From contig CAMBDL010000001.1 of assembly GCA_945865365.1 (NCBI GenBank), positions 62,001 through 126,000 on the forward strand: 64,000 nucleotides of DNA. The letters are read 5' to 3'. The position numbers and the translations under genes were made by a program. The notes below the pieces were generated by a model. It had not been told where the DNA came from. It did not search any database and saw only the letters and a program-made list of their open reading frames with translations. The stretch comes from Streptomyces griseus. GTDB taxonomy: Bacteria > Actinomycetota > Actinomycetes > Nanopelagicales > Nanopelagicaceae. Shown in pieces: positions 17,148-26,594 of the stretch; position 1 is the stretch's first letter, and each line of letters begins with the position of its first letter.

Positions 17148-18728
17148 TTAGAGACCTAAGTCCGATTCAAATGCTCCACCTTCTAAACGCTCTTTGAGAG
17201 TCACAAGGAAGCGAGCAGCATCTGCGCCATCGACTACGCGGTGATCATAAGAAAGAGCGAGATAGACCATTGATCTAATTGCGATTGTTTCTCCACCATC
17301 TTCGCCACGCACGACCATGGGACGCTTAACAACTGCGCCAAGTCCCAAAATCGCTACTTGTGGCTGATTAATAATGGGGGTGTCAAATAACGCGCCGCGG
17401 CTTCCTGTATTTGTTAAAGTGAAAGTACCGCCACCGAGCTCATCGGGGGTAACTTTGTTATCTCGTGTACGTGCGGCCAAATCAGAGATCTTTCGTGCAA
17501 TGCCGCCCATATTCAAATCACCAGCGTTAGAAATCACCGGAACTAGTAGACCTCGTTCAGTATCGACAGCGATGCCTAAATGTTCAGTGCCATGATATGT
17601 AATTTGATCGCCCTCCACCGATGAATTCAATACGGGATGCTGCTTTAATGCCTCGCATATAGAGACTGCAAAGAAAGGCAGGAATGAAAGCTTGACCCCT
17701 TCGCGCTCTTCAAATGTTGCCTTAGCGCGATCGCGTAAACGAGCAATCTTAGTTACATCTACTTCTACAACAGTAGTGAGTTGTGCACTCACATGAAGTG
17801 ACTCAACCATGCGCGCTGCTATAACTTTGCGCAAGCGCGACATTGTGAGAGTTGTTCCGCGCAGGGGTGAGACTGCAATAGGGGCTACAGTTCGTTGAGC
17901 AGCGACAGGAGTCGAAGTTGCAACTGATGCAACTGATGCAACTGGCTTAGACATCGCTTCGACATCTTCACGGCGAATTCGCCCACCAATACCTGTTCCA
18001 TTTACGGACGCTAGATTCACACCTAAATCATTTGCTAATTTTCTAACCAGGGGAGTCACATAAACATCAGTGGGTTGCAGAATTGGTGCAGCAACGGCTG
18101 GTGCAGGTGCTGTCGTAACGTGAGCTGCAACCTCGGAGACAGCAACCTTAGTTACTGGCTGGGGCACAACTGGAGCTGCTACTACTGGAGCTGCTCCAGT
18201 AGCACCTATCAGTGCAAGGCGAGCACCAACTGCAACTGTTGTATCAATTGCAACATCGATTGCTAGAAGAACTCCAGCTACTGGAGATGGAATTTCAGTA
18301 TCGACTTTATCGGTAGATACTTCAAGGAGAGCTTCATCAACTGCAACGGAATCACCAATATTTTTAAGCCAACGTGTAACGGTTCCCTCGCTAACGCTTT
18401 CACCTAAAGCAGGCATGGTGATTACTGTGCCAACAGCGCTTGCGGCCACAACGGGAGCGGCCACAACGGGAGCGGCCACAACAGAGTCCACTCCATCGGC
18501 GATAATGGCAAGTTCTGCACCTACTGGAACTGTTTGATCAATCTGAACAAGGATCTTTGTCAGCGTTCCGGCTACGGGAGATGGAATCTCGGTATCAACT
18601 TTGTCGGTAGAGACTTCAAGGAGAGCTTCATCAACATTGACATGGTCGCCTTCGGCCTTTAACCAACGCGTAACAGTTCCTTCACTGACGCTCTCTCCGA
18701 GCGCTGGCATCTTTACTGAAAATGTCAT
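17148..18728 (-). CDS. sucB: Dihydrolipoamide acyltransferase (E2) with two lipoyl domains
   Basis: A 526-residue E2. Two lipoyl domains with modified lysines at about K43 and K141 (both in [10 protein letters not shown]), Ala/Val/Pro linkers, a peripheral-subunit binding domain (about 226-260, [14 protein letters not shown]) and a C-terminal catalytic domain ending in SYDHRVVDG with the active-site His. It is the core of a 2-oxoacid dehydrogenase complex, most likely 2-oxoglutarate and/or pyruvate as in actinobacteria. The linkers are encoded by short tandem DNA repeats. It lies directly downstream of lpd and near lipA/lipB, which make its cofactor. Confidence 0.95.
   Translation of the reverse strand: MTFSVKMPALGESVSEGTVTRWLKAEGDHVNVDEALLEVSTDKVDTEIPSPVAGTLTKILVQIDQTVPVGAELAIIADGVDSVVAAPVVAAPVVAASAVGTVITMPALGESVSEGTVTRWLKNIGDSVAVDEALLEVSTDKVDTEIPSPVAGVLLAIDVAIDTTVAVGARLALIGATGAAPVVAAPVVPQPVTKVAVSEVAAHVTTAPAPAVAAPILQPTDVYVTPLVRKLANDLGVNLASVNGTGIGGRIRREDVEAMSKPVASVASVATSTPVAAQRTVAPIAVSPLRGTTLTMSRLRKVIAARMVESLHVSAQLTTVVEVDVTKIARLRDRAKATFEEREGVKLSFLPFFAVSICEALKQHPVLNSSVEGDQITYHGTEHLGIAVDTERGLLVPVISNAGDLNMGGIARKISDLAARTRDNKVTPDELGGGTFTLTNTGSRGALFDTPIINQPQVAILGLGAVVKRPMVVRGEDGGETIAIRSMVYLALSYDHRVVDGADAARFLVTLKERLEGGAFESDLGL
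17921..17946. repeat. 9-base tandem repeat in E2 linker
   Basis: Nearly three copies of CAACTGATG encode a Ser-Val-Ala-type linker in the E2 gene. Confidence 0.75.
18442..18481. repeat. 15-base tandem repeat in E2 linker between lipoyl domains
   Basis: The unit GCGGCCACAACGGGA occurs twice and then two-thirds of a third time, exact copies encoding Val-Val-Ala-Ala-Pro repeats between the two lipoyl domains. Unit number could vary between strains by slippage without changing the frame. Confidence 0.85.
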
Positions 18729-18745
18729 CTACGTTTTCTCCTTGG

Positions 18746-20113
18746 TTATCCGTGTGCGTGTAGCGGTTTGCCTGCAAGTGCCATATGAGCCTCACCCATC
18801 GCCTCTGAAAGCGTTGGATGTGCGTGGATTAGAGATGCAACGTCATCAGCACGCGCCTCCCAATTGAATATTAATTCAGCCTCAGCTAGTAGTTCACCGA
18901 CGCGTGCGCCAACCATATGTACGCCAAGAATAGGGCCATTCTTTTCTGCGATTAATTTGATTGATCCAGCCGTATTGAGAATCTGTGCTTTTCCATTTCC
19001 AGCTAAGTCATAGCTGAGTTCGATTACATCATGTCCGCGTTTCTTGGCTTCGGCACTGGTTAATCCGACCGATGCAACTTCTGGGTCAGAGTAAGTAACT
19101 CTAGGAATTCCATCATAGTTAATGGCGCGAGGGTTTAGACCAGCAATCTCTTCGGCAACTAACATGCCTTCGGCAAAGCCAACGTGTGCAAGTTGTAGTG
19201 TTGGAATCAAATCTCCAACGGCCCAAATACCAGGAACGTTAGTACGGCACTTATTATCTACTGATACATAGCCGCGATCCATAGTAATTCCGGCAGCTTC
19301 ATAACCAAGATTTGCAGATACTGGTCCGCGACCTACCGACACCATAAGAAGATCGGCAGTGAACTCTTTACCATCCTCTAACGTGACAGTGACGCCCTTC
19401 TTATTCTTAGTAAGAGATTTGAAAAATACACCGAGTTCGAACTTAATTCCGCGTTTTCTAAATGCTCGCTCGAGCTGCTTACTAGATGATTCATCTTCAA
19501 GGGCAATGAGGTGAGGAAGGCCTTCAATAATGGTTACATCTGAACCAAATGATTTCCAGACTGAGGCGAATTCACATCCGATGACTCCGCCACCCAGAAC
19601 GATGACGCTCTTTGGCACGTAATCTAATTTTGTTCCATGATCTGATGTAATTACCTGAACACCGTCAATCTCTAATCCTGGAAGGGTCTTTGCATATGAG
19701 CCTGTTGCAAGAACGATATTTTTTCCAGTGTATGTCTGACCATTGACTTCGATAGAGTCTTTAGATATTAACTTTCCATGGCCTTCTACGTAGGTAATTG
19801 ATCGAGAGTTAACCAAACCTTGTAGACCTTTGTGCAGACGAGAGACGACACCATCCTTATAGGAATTCACACCAGCCATGTCGATTCCGTCAAAGCTCGA
19901 CTTGACTCCAAAGCGTGCGCCATCGCGTGCGCCATCGGCAATCTCTGCACTATGCAGCAGAGCCTTTGTCGGGATACATCCACGGTGCAGACAGGTTCCG
20001 CCGACTTTGTCAGCCTCGATTAAAACAACCGAGAGTCCAAGTTGGGCGCTTCGTAGGGCGCAGGCATATCCGCCACTACCGCCGCCTAAAATGACAAGAT
20101 CGAACTCTGGCAC
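18746..20113 (-). CDS. lpdA: Dihydrolipoyl dehydrogenase (E3)
   Basis: A 455-residue flavoprotein disulfide reductase. It has the FAD motif LVILGGGSGGYACALRSA, the redox-active pair C41 and C46 (GGTCLHRGCIPTK), the NAD motif VIVLGGGVIGCEFA, the second FAD block GIWAVGDLIPTLQLAHVGFAEG and the C-terminal HAHPTLSEAMGEAHMAL with the catalytic His and Glu. It reoxidises lipoamide of E2 and of GcvH. It is 17 bases upstream of the E2 gene in one operon. Confidence 0.97.
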   Translation of the reverse strand: MPEFDLVILGGGSGGYACALRSAQLGLSVVLIEADKVGGTCLHRGCIPTKALLHSAEIADGARDGARFGVKSSFDGIDMAGVNSYKDGVVSRLHKGLQGLVNSRSITYVEGHGKLISKDSIEVNGQTYTGKNIVLATGSYAKTLPGLEIDGVQVITSDHGTKLDYVPKSVIVLGGGVIGCEFASVWKSFGSDVTIIEGLPHLIALEDESSSKQLERAFRKRGIKFELGVFFKSLTKNKKGVTVTLEDGKEFTADLLMVSVGRGPVSANLGYEAAGITMDRGYVSVDNKCRTNVPGIWAVGDLIPTLQLAHVGFAEGMLVAEEIAGLNPRAINYDGIPRVTYSDPEVASVGLTSAEAKKRGHDVIELSYDLAGNGKAQILNTAGSIKLIAEKNGPILGVHMVGARVGELLAEAELIFNWEARADDVASLIHAHPTLSEAMGEAHMALAGKPLHAHG

Positions 20114-20182
20114 GTATGAACCCTCCCTTAGTACAGGGCTCTATCTTGCCGTACTGAGTGCAAAACTACCCAATGCGCAGTC

Positions 20183-21670
20183 TTATCCCTTTTCGGCCAA
20201 AGTAACGAGGGATCTCAGGGCAATTCCTGTGCCACCTACAGGCGTATAGCCATGGGCAGCTGCAGTATTAAACGCTGGGCCAGCGATATCTAGGTGCAAC
20301 CATGGCAGATCTGGTTGCACGAACTCTTGTAGGAATAGCCCAGCAACCAACATGCCACCACTCTTATCTCCGATATTAGCCATATCGGCAACAGGGGAGT
20401 CAAGTGATGCACGAAGTTCTTGAGGAAGCGGCATGGGCCAGAACTGTTCGCCACTGGCTGCTGCAGACTCTAAAAATTCGGCTGAGAATTCGTCATTGTT
20501 TGTCATCACGGCACTTGTTCGTGTACCAAGAGCTATGACTTGAGCACCGGTTAAAGTTGCAACATCGATAATGCCATCAAGTTTATTTTTACTGTTTTGC
20601 GCTTTTACCAATCCATCGGCTAAAACTAGACGCCCTTCAGCATCTGGATTGAGAACCTCAATAGTTTTTCCACCAAAAATTGTAATGATGTCACTCGGAC
20701 GAGTTGCTTTATCACTTGGCATGTTTTCTGCAAGTGGTGCCCACGTCTCAATAGCGATTGGTAGTTTCAAAGCGGCGATCGCTAACGTTGCTGCACACAC
20801 TGCGGCTGCGCCACTCATATCTGATTTCATCGCTTCCATGCCAAGGCCAGGTTTTAGATTGAGACCTCCGGTATCAAAGGTTATTCCTTTACCGACGAAA
20901 GCAAAGCGTTTTTTAGCAGTCTTAGGCGAGTATGAGATGTGTAAAAGTCGTGGGGGATTAGCTGAGCCCTGTCCGACGCCGATAATGCCACCGAAGCCCT
21001 GTGATTTAAGCGCTTTCTCATCTAATACGCTCACCGTTAACCCAGCTTTAGCTCCACCTGCCGCCTTCACTGCAGCTACAAGTTTTTTAGAAAAAGTATC
21101 AGGAGTCAGGTGACTCGGTGGTGTATTAATCAGGTCTCGAACTAAAAATGTATAGTCGGCAATAATTTTAGCTCGAGTGATTGCTGATTTTGCTTCACTG
21201 GTTGAAGCTAACTTGCTGTAAACAGTAATACTTTTTATTACCGCCTTATGATCAGATTTAGAAGAGCTTCTAAACTCACTAAAAGCATAAGCGCCTAGCG
21301 CAGCACCTTCAGCAACAGCAGCCACGCTTTGTAAAGAATCTGAAGGTAATGCAAAAGTTGCACCCGTTGAACCTGCAAGTGCGCGAGAAGCTGCTCCCGC
21401 AGCGCGCCGTAATACTTCATGAGAATATGCGCCAGTTTTTTTACCTAGTCCTGTAAAAACCATCATCCGAACCGTAGTTCCAGGAACTTTAATAATCTCA
21501 TCGGCATTACCCGTTGCGCCCATTTCAATCAACGAAGCAAGAATCGATTGAGTATCAATAGTTAGGTCGCCAGATTCGATCACAAGCCCTGCTTTTGAGT
21601 TGGCCGCAGCCAAACCAAGAACAAGAACTTCATCTTTAATAACGCCATCGGAGATTTTGAGTGTGGTCAT
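20183..21670 (-). CDS. pepA: Leucyl aminopeptidase (M17)
   Basis: A 495-residue cytosolic aminopeptidase. Metal ligands are visible in FVGKGITFDTGGLNLKPG, MKSDMSGAAAV and NPDAEGRLVLADGL. The last block is usually NTDAEGRL; here Pro replaces Thr, while the ligand Asp and Glu remain. The length is normal. The enzyme removes N-terminal residues from peptides for recycling. Divergent from gcvT with 38 bases between the start codons. In M. tuberculosis the pepB gene has the same neighbours. Confidence 0.95.
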   Translation of the reverse strand: MTTLKISDGVIKDEVLVLGLAAANSKAGLVIESGDLTIDTQSILASLIEMGATGNADEIIKVPGTTVRMMVFTGLGKKTGAYSHEVLRRAAGAASRALAGSTGATFALPSDSLQSVAAVAEGAALGAYAFSEFRSSSKSDHKAVIKSITVYSKLASTSEAKSAITRAKIIADYTFLVRDLINTPPSHLTPDTFSKKLVAAVKAAGGAKAGLTVSVLDEKALKSQGFGGIIGVGQGSANPPRLLHISYSPKTAKKRFAFVGKGITFDTGGLNLKPGLGMEAMKSDMSGAAAVCAATLAIAALKLPIAIETWAPLAENMPSDKATRPSDIITIFGGKTIEVLNPDAEGRLVLADGLVKAQNSKNKLDGIIDVATLTGAQVIALGTRTSAVMTNNDEFSAEFLESAAASGEQFWPMPLPQELRASLDSPVADMANIGDKSGGMLVAGLFLQEFVQPDLPWLHLDIAGPAFNTAAAHGYTPVGGTGIALRSLVTLAEKG

Positions 21671-21696
21671 GGGTGTCAGCGTAATAGATGTATTGG

Positions 21697-21708
21697 TAGG
21701 TTTGCACT
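21697..21708 (+). promoter_or_regulatory. Leaderless-type -10 box before gcvT
   Basis: TAGGTT at 21697-21702 and six bases to ATG 21709. Confidence 0.55.
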
Positions 21709-22797
21709 ATGAAGACTTCACCTTTAAATGACAAGCATCTGAGCCTTCAAGCAAAGATGGCCGATTTTGGTGGATGGTTGATGCCCATTGAGTACGCCGG
21801 GGCCGGAGTTCTTGCTGAGCATGCAGCAGTGCGCAATGCCGTTGGAATCTTTGATGTTTCTCATTTGGGCAAGGCAAGCGTCATCGGAGAAGGTGCCCTT
21901 GAATTTCTGAACTCTATGTTTACCAATGATTTGACTCGAATTAACAATGGCTCGGCTCAGTACACGCTTTTGTGTAACGAGTCTGGTGGCGTTGTAGACG
22001 ATTTGATCACATATAAAAATAGCGATAATGATTTTTTCTTAGTCCCAAATGCTTCGAATACTAGTGACGTTGTCGCCCTACTACAGGCTCATGTTCCTCC
22101 GACAATTACTGTCACCAACCTCCACAATGAGTTTGCCGTCATAGCAGTTCAAGGTCCTCTAGCTCCGCAAGTGATGCAATCACTTGGAGTTAATACTGAT
22201 ATTGATTACATGGCCTTTACTACAGTGAACATAGACGGCGCAGAAGTAATTCTCTGTCGTACTGGGTACACAGGAGAACTTGGCTATGAACTTTTGCCAC
22301 GAGTAGTAGATGCTCCAGGCGTGTGGGATGCATTAGTGGATGCAATTGGCCCACACGGCGGATTAGTGTGCGGATTAGGTGCGCGCGACACATTGCGGAC
22401 AGAGATGGGATATCCATTGCACGGTCATGAACTTTCCTTGGAGATTACTCCTGTGCAAGCAAGTGCGTCATGGGCAGTTGCTTGGGACAAAGGTGATTTC
22501 TTGGGCAGCTCAGTTTTGCGAACTCAACGAGCAGATGGTCCTGGTAAGAGAAGCGTCGCAGTTAAATCTCTCGATCGCGGAATTCCACGAGCAGATATGG
22601 TTGTAAAAAATAGTGGGGGTAAAGTGGTAGGCCTTGTTACTAGCGGAACTTTTTCACCAACATTAAAGGTAGGAATCGGGATCGCTTTGCTAGATACATC
22701 AGTGATCGTTGGCGATCAACTCACTATCGATGTACGTGGGCGCGATTCAATTGTTGAGGTCGTTAAGCTCCCCTTTGTTGCATCCCACGTTCGCTAA
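21709..22797 (+). CDS. gcvT: Aminomethyltransferase (glycine cleavage T protein)
   Basis: A 362-residue GcvT. Folate/aminomethyl-site features are MADFGGWLMPIEY, GIFDVSHLGKASVIG, SAQYTLLCNESGGVVDDL, the CRTGYTGELGYELL segment and the C-terminal barrel (VVGLVTSGTFSPTLKVGIGIALL). It releases ammonia and makes methylene-tetrahydrofolate from the lipoyl-bound intermediate. GcvP and GcvH are not in the window. It overlaps the convergent S-component gene by 35 bases, so both coding ends share DNA. Confidence 0.95.
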   Translation: MKTSPLNDKHLSLQAKMADFGGWLMPIEYAGAGVLAEHAAVRNAVGIFDVSHLGKASVIGEGALEFLNSMFTNDLTRINNGSAQYTLLCNESGGVVDDLITYKNSDNDFFLVPNASNTSDVVALLQAHVPPTITVTNLHNEFAVIAVQGPLAPQVMQSLGVNTDIDYMAFTTVNIDGAEVILCRTGYTGELGYELLPRVVDAPGVWDALVDAIGPHGGLVCGLGARDTLRTEMGYPLHGHELSLEITPVQASASWAVAWDKGDFLGSSVLRTQRADGPGKRSVAVKSLDRGIPRADMVVKNSGGKVVGLVTSGTFSPTLKVGIGIALLDTSVIVGDQLTIDVRGRDSIVEVVKLPFVASHVR

Positions 22798-23584
22798 ACT
22801 CAATCGGCGTTAAGAAGGCTGCACGCACATAAGTGCGGCGCAGTGCGCTCAACACCGGGCGCCCTACCAGTGCGATTAATGTGGCGGTAAAGATGGCTCG
22901 TGGCACATCCCATGCCATAGCAGTCAGAAAATGAAATGTGAAAAAACGAGAGATGTTTTCGGCTAAAGCGCCTGCGGGCAGGTAGGAAAGCTGGGTTTGC
23001 GAACCAAGTGCCCATGGCCAAAACTGTAGATCCATCAAAATTCCAAATAGCTCACAGACTAAGACGGCGAAAACAATCAGCATGGCTATCTCTCTTCCTC
23101 CACGCAGAGATTTACGGCCTGGAAGTAGTCCAGCAAGTAAACCAATCCAGGCTGCGGCAAAAATTTGATAGCCAAGCCATGGTCCTAGTCCTCCTGTAAG
23201 AAGGGCTGATACAAAAACCGATATGAGTCCAAGTAAAAAGCCAAATGATGGACCAAAGACTCGTGCGCTCAATATTAAAAGAAACCACATGGGTTCGATA
23301 CCCACAGCTCCAGCTCCCAGTGGCCGCAGGGCGGCAATGAGTGCCGATAAAACCCCTAAAAGTGCCACTGATTTTGCATCAAGGCGTGAGTTAGAAATCT
23401 CAAATATTACTAATAAAAGAGCGATAGAGATTGCAATCCAAAAAAATATTTGAGTGCGAGGAAGGTTTTCCTCAGAATAGAAAAAGGGCCACACGAAACC
23501 AACTGCGCTGGCCAGAGATGCGCACGCAAGAACTAAGGTATTTCGTCGTGAAAATCTGACTACATCAGCAGTTGCGGTAATCAT
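22763..23584 (-). CDS. ECF transporter S component, predicted cobalamin-type
   Basis: A 273-residue membrane protein with six or more helices. The central part AALRPLGAGAVGIEPMWFLLILSARVFGPSFGFLLG and GLGPWLGYQIFAAAWIGLLAGLL matches the S-component pattern of energy-coupling-factor transporters, which bind the vitamin. It is the last gene of an operon with fused ATPases, EcfT and an SCO2322-family protein. A cobalamin riboswitch precedes the operon, so cobalamin or a corrinoid precursor is the inferred substrate. Start overlaps the ATPase stop (ATGA). Confidence 0.85.
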   Translation of the reverse strand: MITATADVVRFSRRNTLVLACASLASAVGFVWPFFYSEENLPRTQIFFWIAISIALLLVIFEISNSRLDAKSVALLGVLSALIAALRPLGAGAVGIEPMWFLLILSARVFGPSFGFLLGLISVFVSALLTGGLGPWLGYQIFAAAWIGLLAGLLPGRKSLRGGREIAMLIVFAVLVCELFGILMDLQFWPWALGSQTQLSYLPAGALAENISRFFTFHFLTAMAWDVPRAIFTATLIALVGRPVLSALRRTYVRAAFLTPIEFSERGMQQRGA

Positions 23585-25188
23585 AGCTTTTCACCGAGTG
23601 CAGCCATAACATCGCGAACCGTTAACCATGGAACCGGTGACATCACTTTAGATACCTGTGGTGCAAAGGCTGGGGAGGATAAAAGAACATCGATAGTTGG
23701 GCCATCGGCGACTATGTCACCATCGGCCAGAAAAATCACACGCGTAGCAAGTTCGGCTACTAGTTCAACATCGTGTGTGGCTATTACTACTGCGCGATGA
23801 AAAACTTGTGCAAAGCTAATCAAAATTTTCGTTAGCATTTTCTTGGCTTCGTAATCTAATCCACGGGTTGGTTCATCCAGAATTAGAACTTTTGGATTAG
23901 AAGAGAGCACAATACTTAAAGCAAGTCCCAGTCTCTGACCCTCTGACAAATCACGGGGATGTGTATGCAACGAGATGCCGGGTACGAGCTGGTTGAGCAG
24001 AACGAAAGTAGTGCCGGCCTCAATCTCATTATCTTTATCGGCCTGCTCGCACTCTTTGGCTACTGATTGAGCGTACAGAAGATCGCTAGGCTCTTGAGGA
24101 ATGTAGCCGATTGTTTCTCGTCGCGATTTGCCCGTGAGCTTCCTTGAATCCAAAGAATGAATACGAACGCAAGCCACGTCAGAGGTGCCAACACCTGCGA
24201 TAGATGTGAGAAGGGAGCTTTTACCAGCGCCATTTCGCCCCATTACCGCAACGATTTCATTGTCAAAGATAGTTGCAGTAATCGAATTCAATGCTGGCTT
24301 AGAGCCGTAAGTAACAGTTAGTTGATTGATCTCGATCACTGGGATTGTGCTTGTAGCTATCTGACTTGCAGGAGTAATAGAAATTGACTCGCGAAGGTTG
24401 TGAGTGCTCCGTCGCATGTCACGAACTGATAGGCCAGCATCATCTAAACCCAATGCTCGCGCTAAGTGCACGATAGGAGGTGCGATAGGGGAGGTTTTCA
24501 TGATCTCGGTGGCCGTGCCAACCTCAGTTCTACCATCGCCATTTATGTAGATAATTCGATCTGCAAAGCCAATTACTCGCTCTAATTTATGTTCGGCGAT
24601 AACAACTGTAATACTCAAATCATGAACTAAGCGTTGCAAGATTGATAGAACTTCTTCGGCTGCAATAGGATCTAAAGCACTCGTTGGCTCATCTAAAACC
24701 AGAACTTTCGGATGCATTACAAGTGCACTGGCGATCGCAACGCGTTGTTGTTCCCCGCCGCTTAATGTCAAAATTGCACGTGATCGAAGCGTGGCCAGTG
24801 ACATAAAATCTAACGCCTCTTCAACGCGCTTTCGCATAGTTTCATTAGGTAGATTCAATGCCTCCATCGCAAAGGCCAGCTCTTCTTCAACGGTATCTGC
24901 GACAAAGCCATTCATTGGATTTTGACCTACGATTCCAATCAGGTGTGCCAGGCCTCCAGGTTTGACTTCACGGGTAGTGAGGCCATTGACGCTCACATCC
25001 CCAGCCAGGATGCCTCCTGTGTGGTGGGGGACTAGACCATTAATTAAACGTAGGAGCGATGATTTACCCGACCCTGTTGGGCCTATGACTAAGACTAATT
25101 CGCCCTCTGCTATCTCTAGATTGAGATTTTCCAGCACAGTAGTTGTTGAATTGGGATAGATCAGGGATACGTTGGAAAACTTAATCAT
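23581..25188 (-). CDS. Fused double ATPase of an ECF transporter (EcfA-EcfA')
   Basis: A 535-residue protein with two ABC domains. The first has Walker A GPTGSGKSS (about 36-44), signature LSGGEQQR and Walker B VLVLDEPTSALD. The second has GRNGAGKSS, signature LSEGQRLG (degenerate, Glu for the second Gly) and VLILDEPTRGLD. Both switch His residues are visible (AEHKLE and ATHDVE). The pair powers vitamin import through EcfT. Fusion of the two ATPases fixes their ratio. Overlaps EcfT and S-component genes by four bases at each end, giving tight coupling. Confidence 0.95.
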   Translation of the reverse strand: MIKFSNVSLIYPNSTTTVLENLNLEIAEGELVLVIGPTGSGKSSLLRLINGLVPHHTGGILAGDVSVNGLTTREVKPGGLAHLIGIVGQNPMNGFVADTVEEELAFAMEALNLPNETMRKRVEEALDFMSLATLRSRAILTLSGGEQQRVAIASALVMHPKVLVLDEPTSALDPIAAEEVLSILQRLVHDLSITVVIAEHKLERVIGFADRIIYINGDGRTEVGTATEIMKTSPIAPPIVHLARALGLDDAGLSVRDMRRSTHNLRESISITPASQIATSTIPVIEINQLTVTYGSKPALNSITATIFDNEIVAVMGRNGAGKSSLLTSIAGVGTSDVACVRIHSLDSRKLTGKSRRETIGYIPQEPSDLLYAQSVAKECEQADKDNEIEAGTTFVLLNQLVPGISLHTHPRDLSEGQRLGLALSIVLSSNPKVLILDEPTRGLDYEAKKMLTKILISFAQVFHRAVVIATHDVELVAELATRVIFLADGDIVADGPTIDVLLSSPAFAPQVSKVMSPVPWLTVRDVMAALGEKL

Positions 25189-25931
25189 GTGAGCACCAAA
25201 ACTAATACGCCGCTAAACAAGATGAAAGTATCTCTTGATGCCCAATGAATTGGTCGGTACCTACTTCGTTTTCGACTAAATGCGTAGCCTCGAGAATCCA
25301 TCGCAGCAGCAAGATCTAAGGAGCGTGCAAGTGATTCTTCAAGCAATGGAATCGCAACACGCTTGTAGGAAGAAAAACCCTTAGCTTTTTGTCCGCGCAG
25401 TCGTTGGGCTTGGCGAATACGAGCGACACTGCTTACTAGTTGAGGCAGAACCGAGGTAGCAATAACTACAGCTACTCCGAACTCATATATATAGATAGGC
25501 AAGACACGAAGTAACCGATGTGGACTAGTCAGCGATGCGGCCGCACCAAATATTACGAGTATCGCACAGATGATTACTCCCTCTGAAAGAGCCGACGATA
25601 ATCGTTCAACTGTTACAGCGCCTCCAATTCGAATTCCTGGCATCCAATAAGGAAGCGGAATGATCGGTAGCGAAAAGATTGTTGTTCCAGGAATTGGAAC
25701 TCCAATGAGTATGCCTATCAATGTTCGGATGAGCAATATCCATGCAGCAACTTTTAATGTCCAGGAAAAACTCTTCCCCCATGGTGCATCTTCGCGCTGG
25801 CTGTACACAATTACCGCCGTCACACCCACTGATGCAATGGCAAAGATTGGCGAATTAAGACGTACAATCGAGATTGCAATCAAAAATGACCAAATCCACC
25901 ATGTCAGCGGGTGCAACGACAGAGTTTTCAT
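25185..25931 (-). CDS. ECF transporter T component (EcfT)
   Basis: A 248-residue membrane protein with about five to six helices. It carries the two cytoplasmic coupling motifs of EcfT: RIRQAQRLRGQK (about 170-181) and AMDSRGYAFSRKR, which bind the ATPase subunits. It scaffolds the complex in the membrane. Translation is coupled to the ATPase gene by a four-base overlap; 7 bases separate it from the SCO2322-type gene upstream. Confidence 0.93.
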   Translation of the reverse strand: MKTLSLHPLTWWIWSFLIAISIVRLNSPIFAIASVGVTAVIVYSQREDAPWGKSFSWTLKVAAWILLIRTLIGILIGVPIPGTTIFSLPIIPLPYWMPGIRIGGAVTVERLSSALSEGVIICAILVIFGAAASLTSPHRLLRVLPIYIYEFGVAVVIATSVLPQLVSSVARIRQAQRLRGQKAKGFSSYKRVAIPLLEESLARSLDLAAAMDSRGYAFSRKRSRYRPIHWASRDTFILFSGVLVLVLT

Positions 25932-25938
25932 TATTAGA

Positions 25939-26472
25939 TTATTTCTTAGCCTTCAGTCCAGTTGGAGTCTTGATCTCAACACCACACTCTTTAGCTGGAA
26001 ACCCATTAATTCCACAGATAAGTCCGGATGAAGCAGCTCGTATTTTTGCCACTTGTCCAAGAACATCTACTCCTAAGGATCCCTTAGCTACTCGCACGCA
26101 GGTAACGATTGTTTTCTTTATTTTTTCACCAGTTGGCGCATACAAAGAAGATCCGTAGTCAATCACCAAGCCCACTCGCTTTGTATCGTTGTCAGCCTTT
26201 GTTTTCCCGCAGATTGCTTTAAAGTTTGGCTTTGCAGATGGCGCCATTGATGGAATGTCATCACTGCTAAATACGAATGACCAACCCTCTACTGAACCAT
26301 CGGCAACATCTACGCTTGGTCCAGTCATTGCCGCAGTCCATGCGGTTTTTCCAGGAGCTGCTTGAAAGTAGCCCCAATAACGCCAGCCTTTACTCGCAGC
26401 ACTTGCAGATGGAAGCACTAAGGTGGAAGCAAGAAGAAGTATTAAAGAAAGAAGTAAAGCTTTGAATTTCAT
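25939..26472 (-). CDS. SCO2322-family secreted protein, first gene of the B12-type ECF operon
   Basis: About 177 residues after a choice of ATG 26472, which has GAGAGG ten bases before it; an alternative ATG is at 26490. Signal peptide to about residue 25 (ends PSASA), then a domain with WRYWGYFQAA, the DGSVEGWSFVF strand and four cysteines (AICG, VTCV, LICG, KECG) that may form two disulfides outside the cell. No membrane anchor or LPXTG signal is seen at the C terminus. The family is defined only by its link with this ECF locus in actinobacteria. A role in catching or handing over the vitamin is inferred. Confidence 0.85.
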   Translation of the reverse strand: MKFKALLLSLILLLASTLVLPSASAASKGWRYWGYFQAAPGKTAWTAAMTGPSVDVADGSVEGWSFVFSSDDIPSMAPSAKPNFKAICGKTKADNDTKRVGLVIDYGSSLYAPTGEKIKKTIVTCVRVAKGSLGVDVLGQVAKIRAASSGLICGINGFPAKECGVEIKTPTGLKAKK

Positions 26473-26520
26473 TGATGTGAAGCCTCTCATTAGAAAAGAG
26501 TCTCACAGGGGTAGAACCGC

Positions 26521-26547
26521 ATAAGAGTGATGAAGTCTCACTCTTAT
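26521..26547 (-). promoter_or_regulatory. Hairpin in riboswitch expression platform
   Basis: ATAAGAGTGA and TCACTCTTAT form a perfect 10-bp stem with a 7-base loop. On the minus-strand RNA the 3' arm (CUCUUAU) can instead pair with AUGAGAG, which contains the Shine-Dalgarno sequence at 26483-26488. A second GC-rich hairpin lies at 26556-26580. Together they look like a translational on/off switch. Confidence 0.6.
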
Positions 26548-26594
26548 CTAGGACCACACCCCGCAAACCTCGGCGGGTGTTTGTCTATGTTGAT

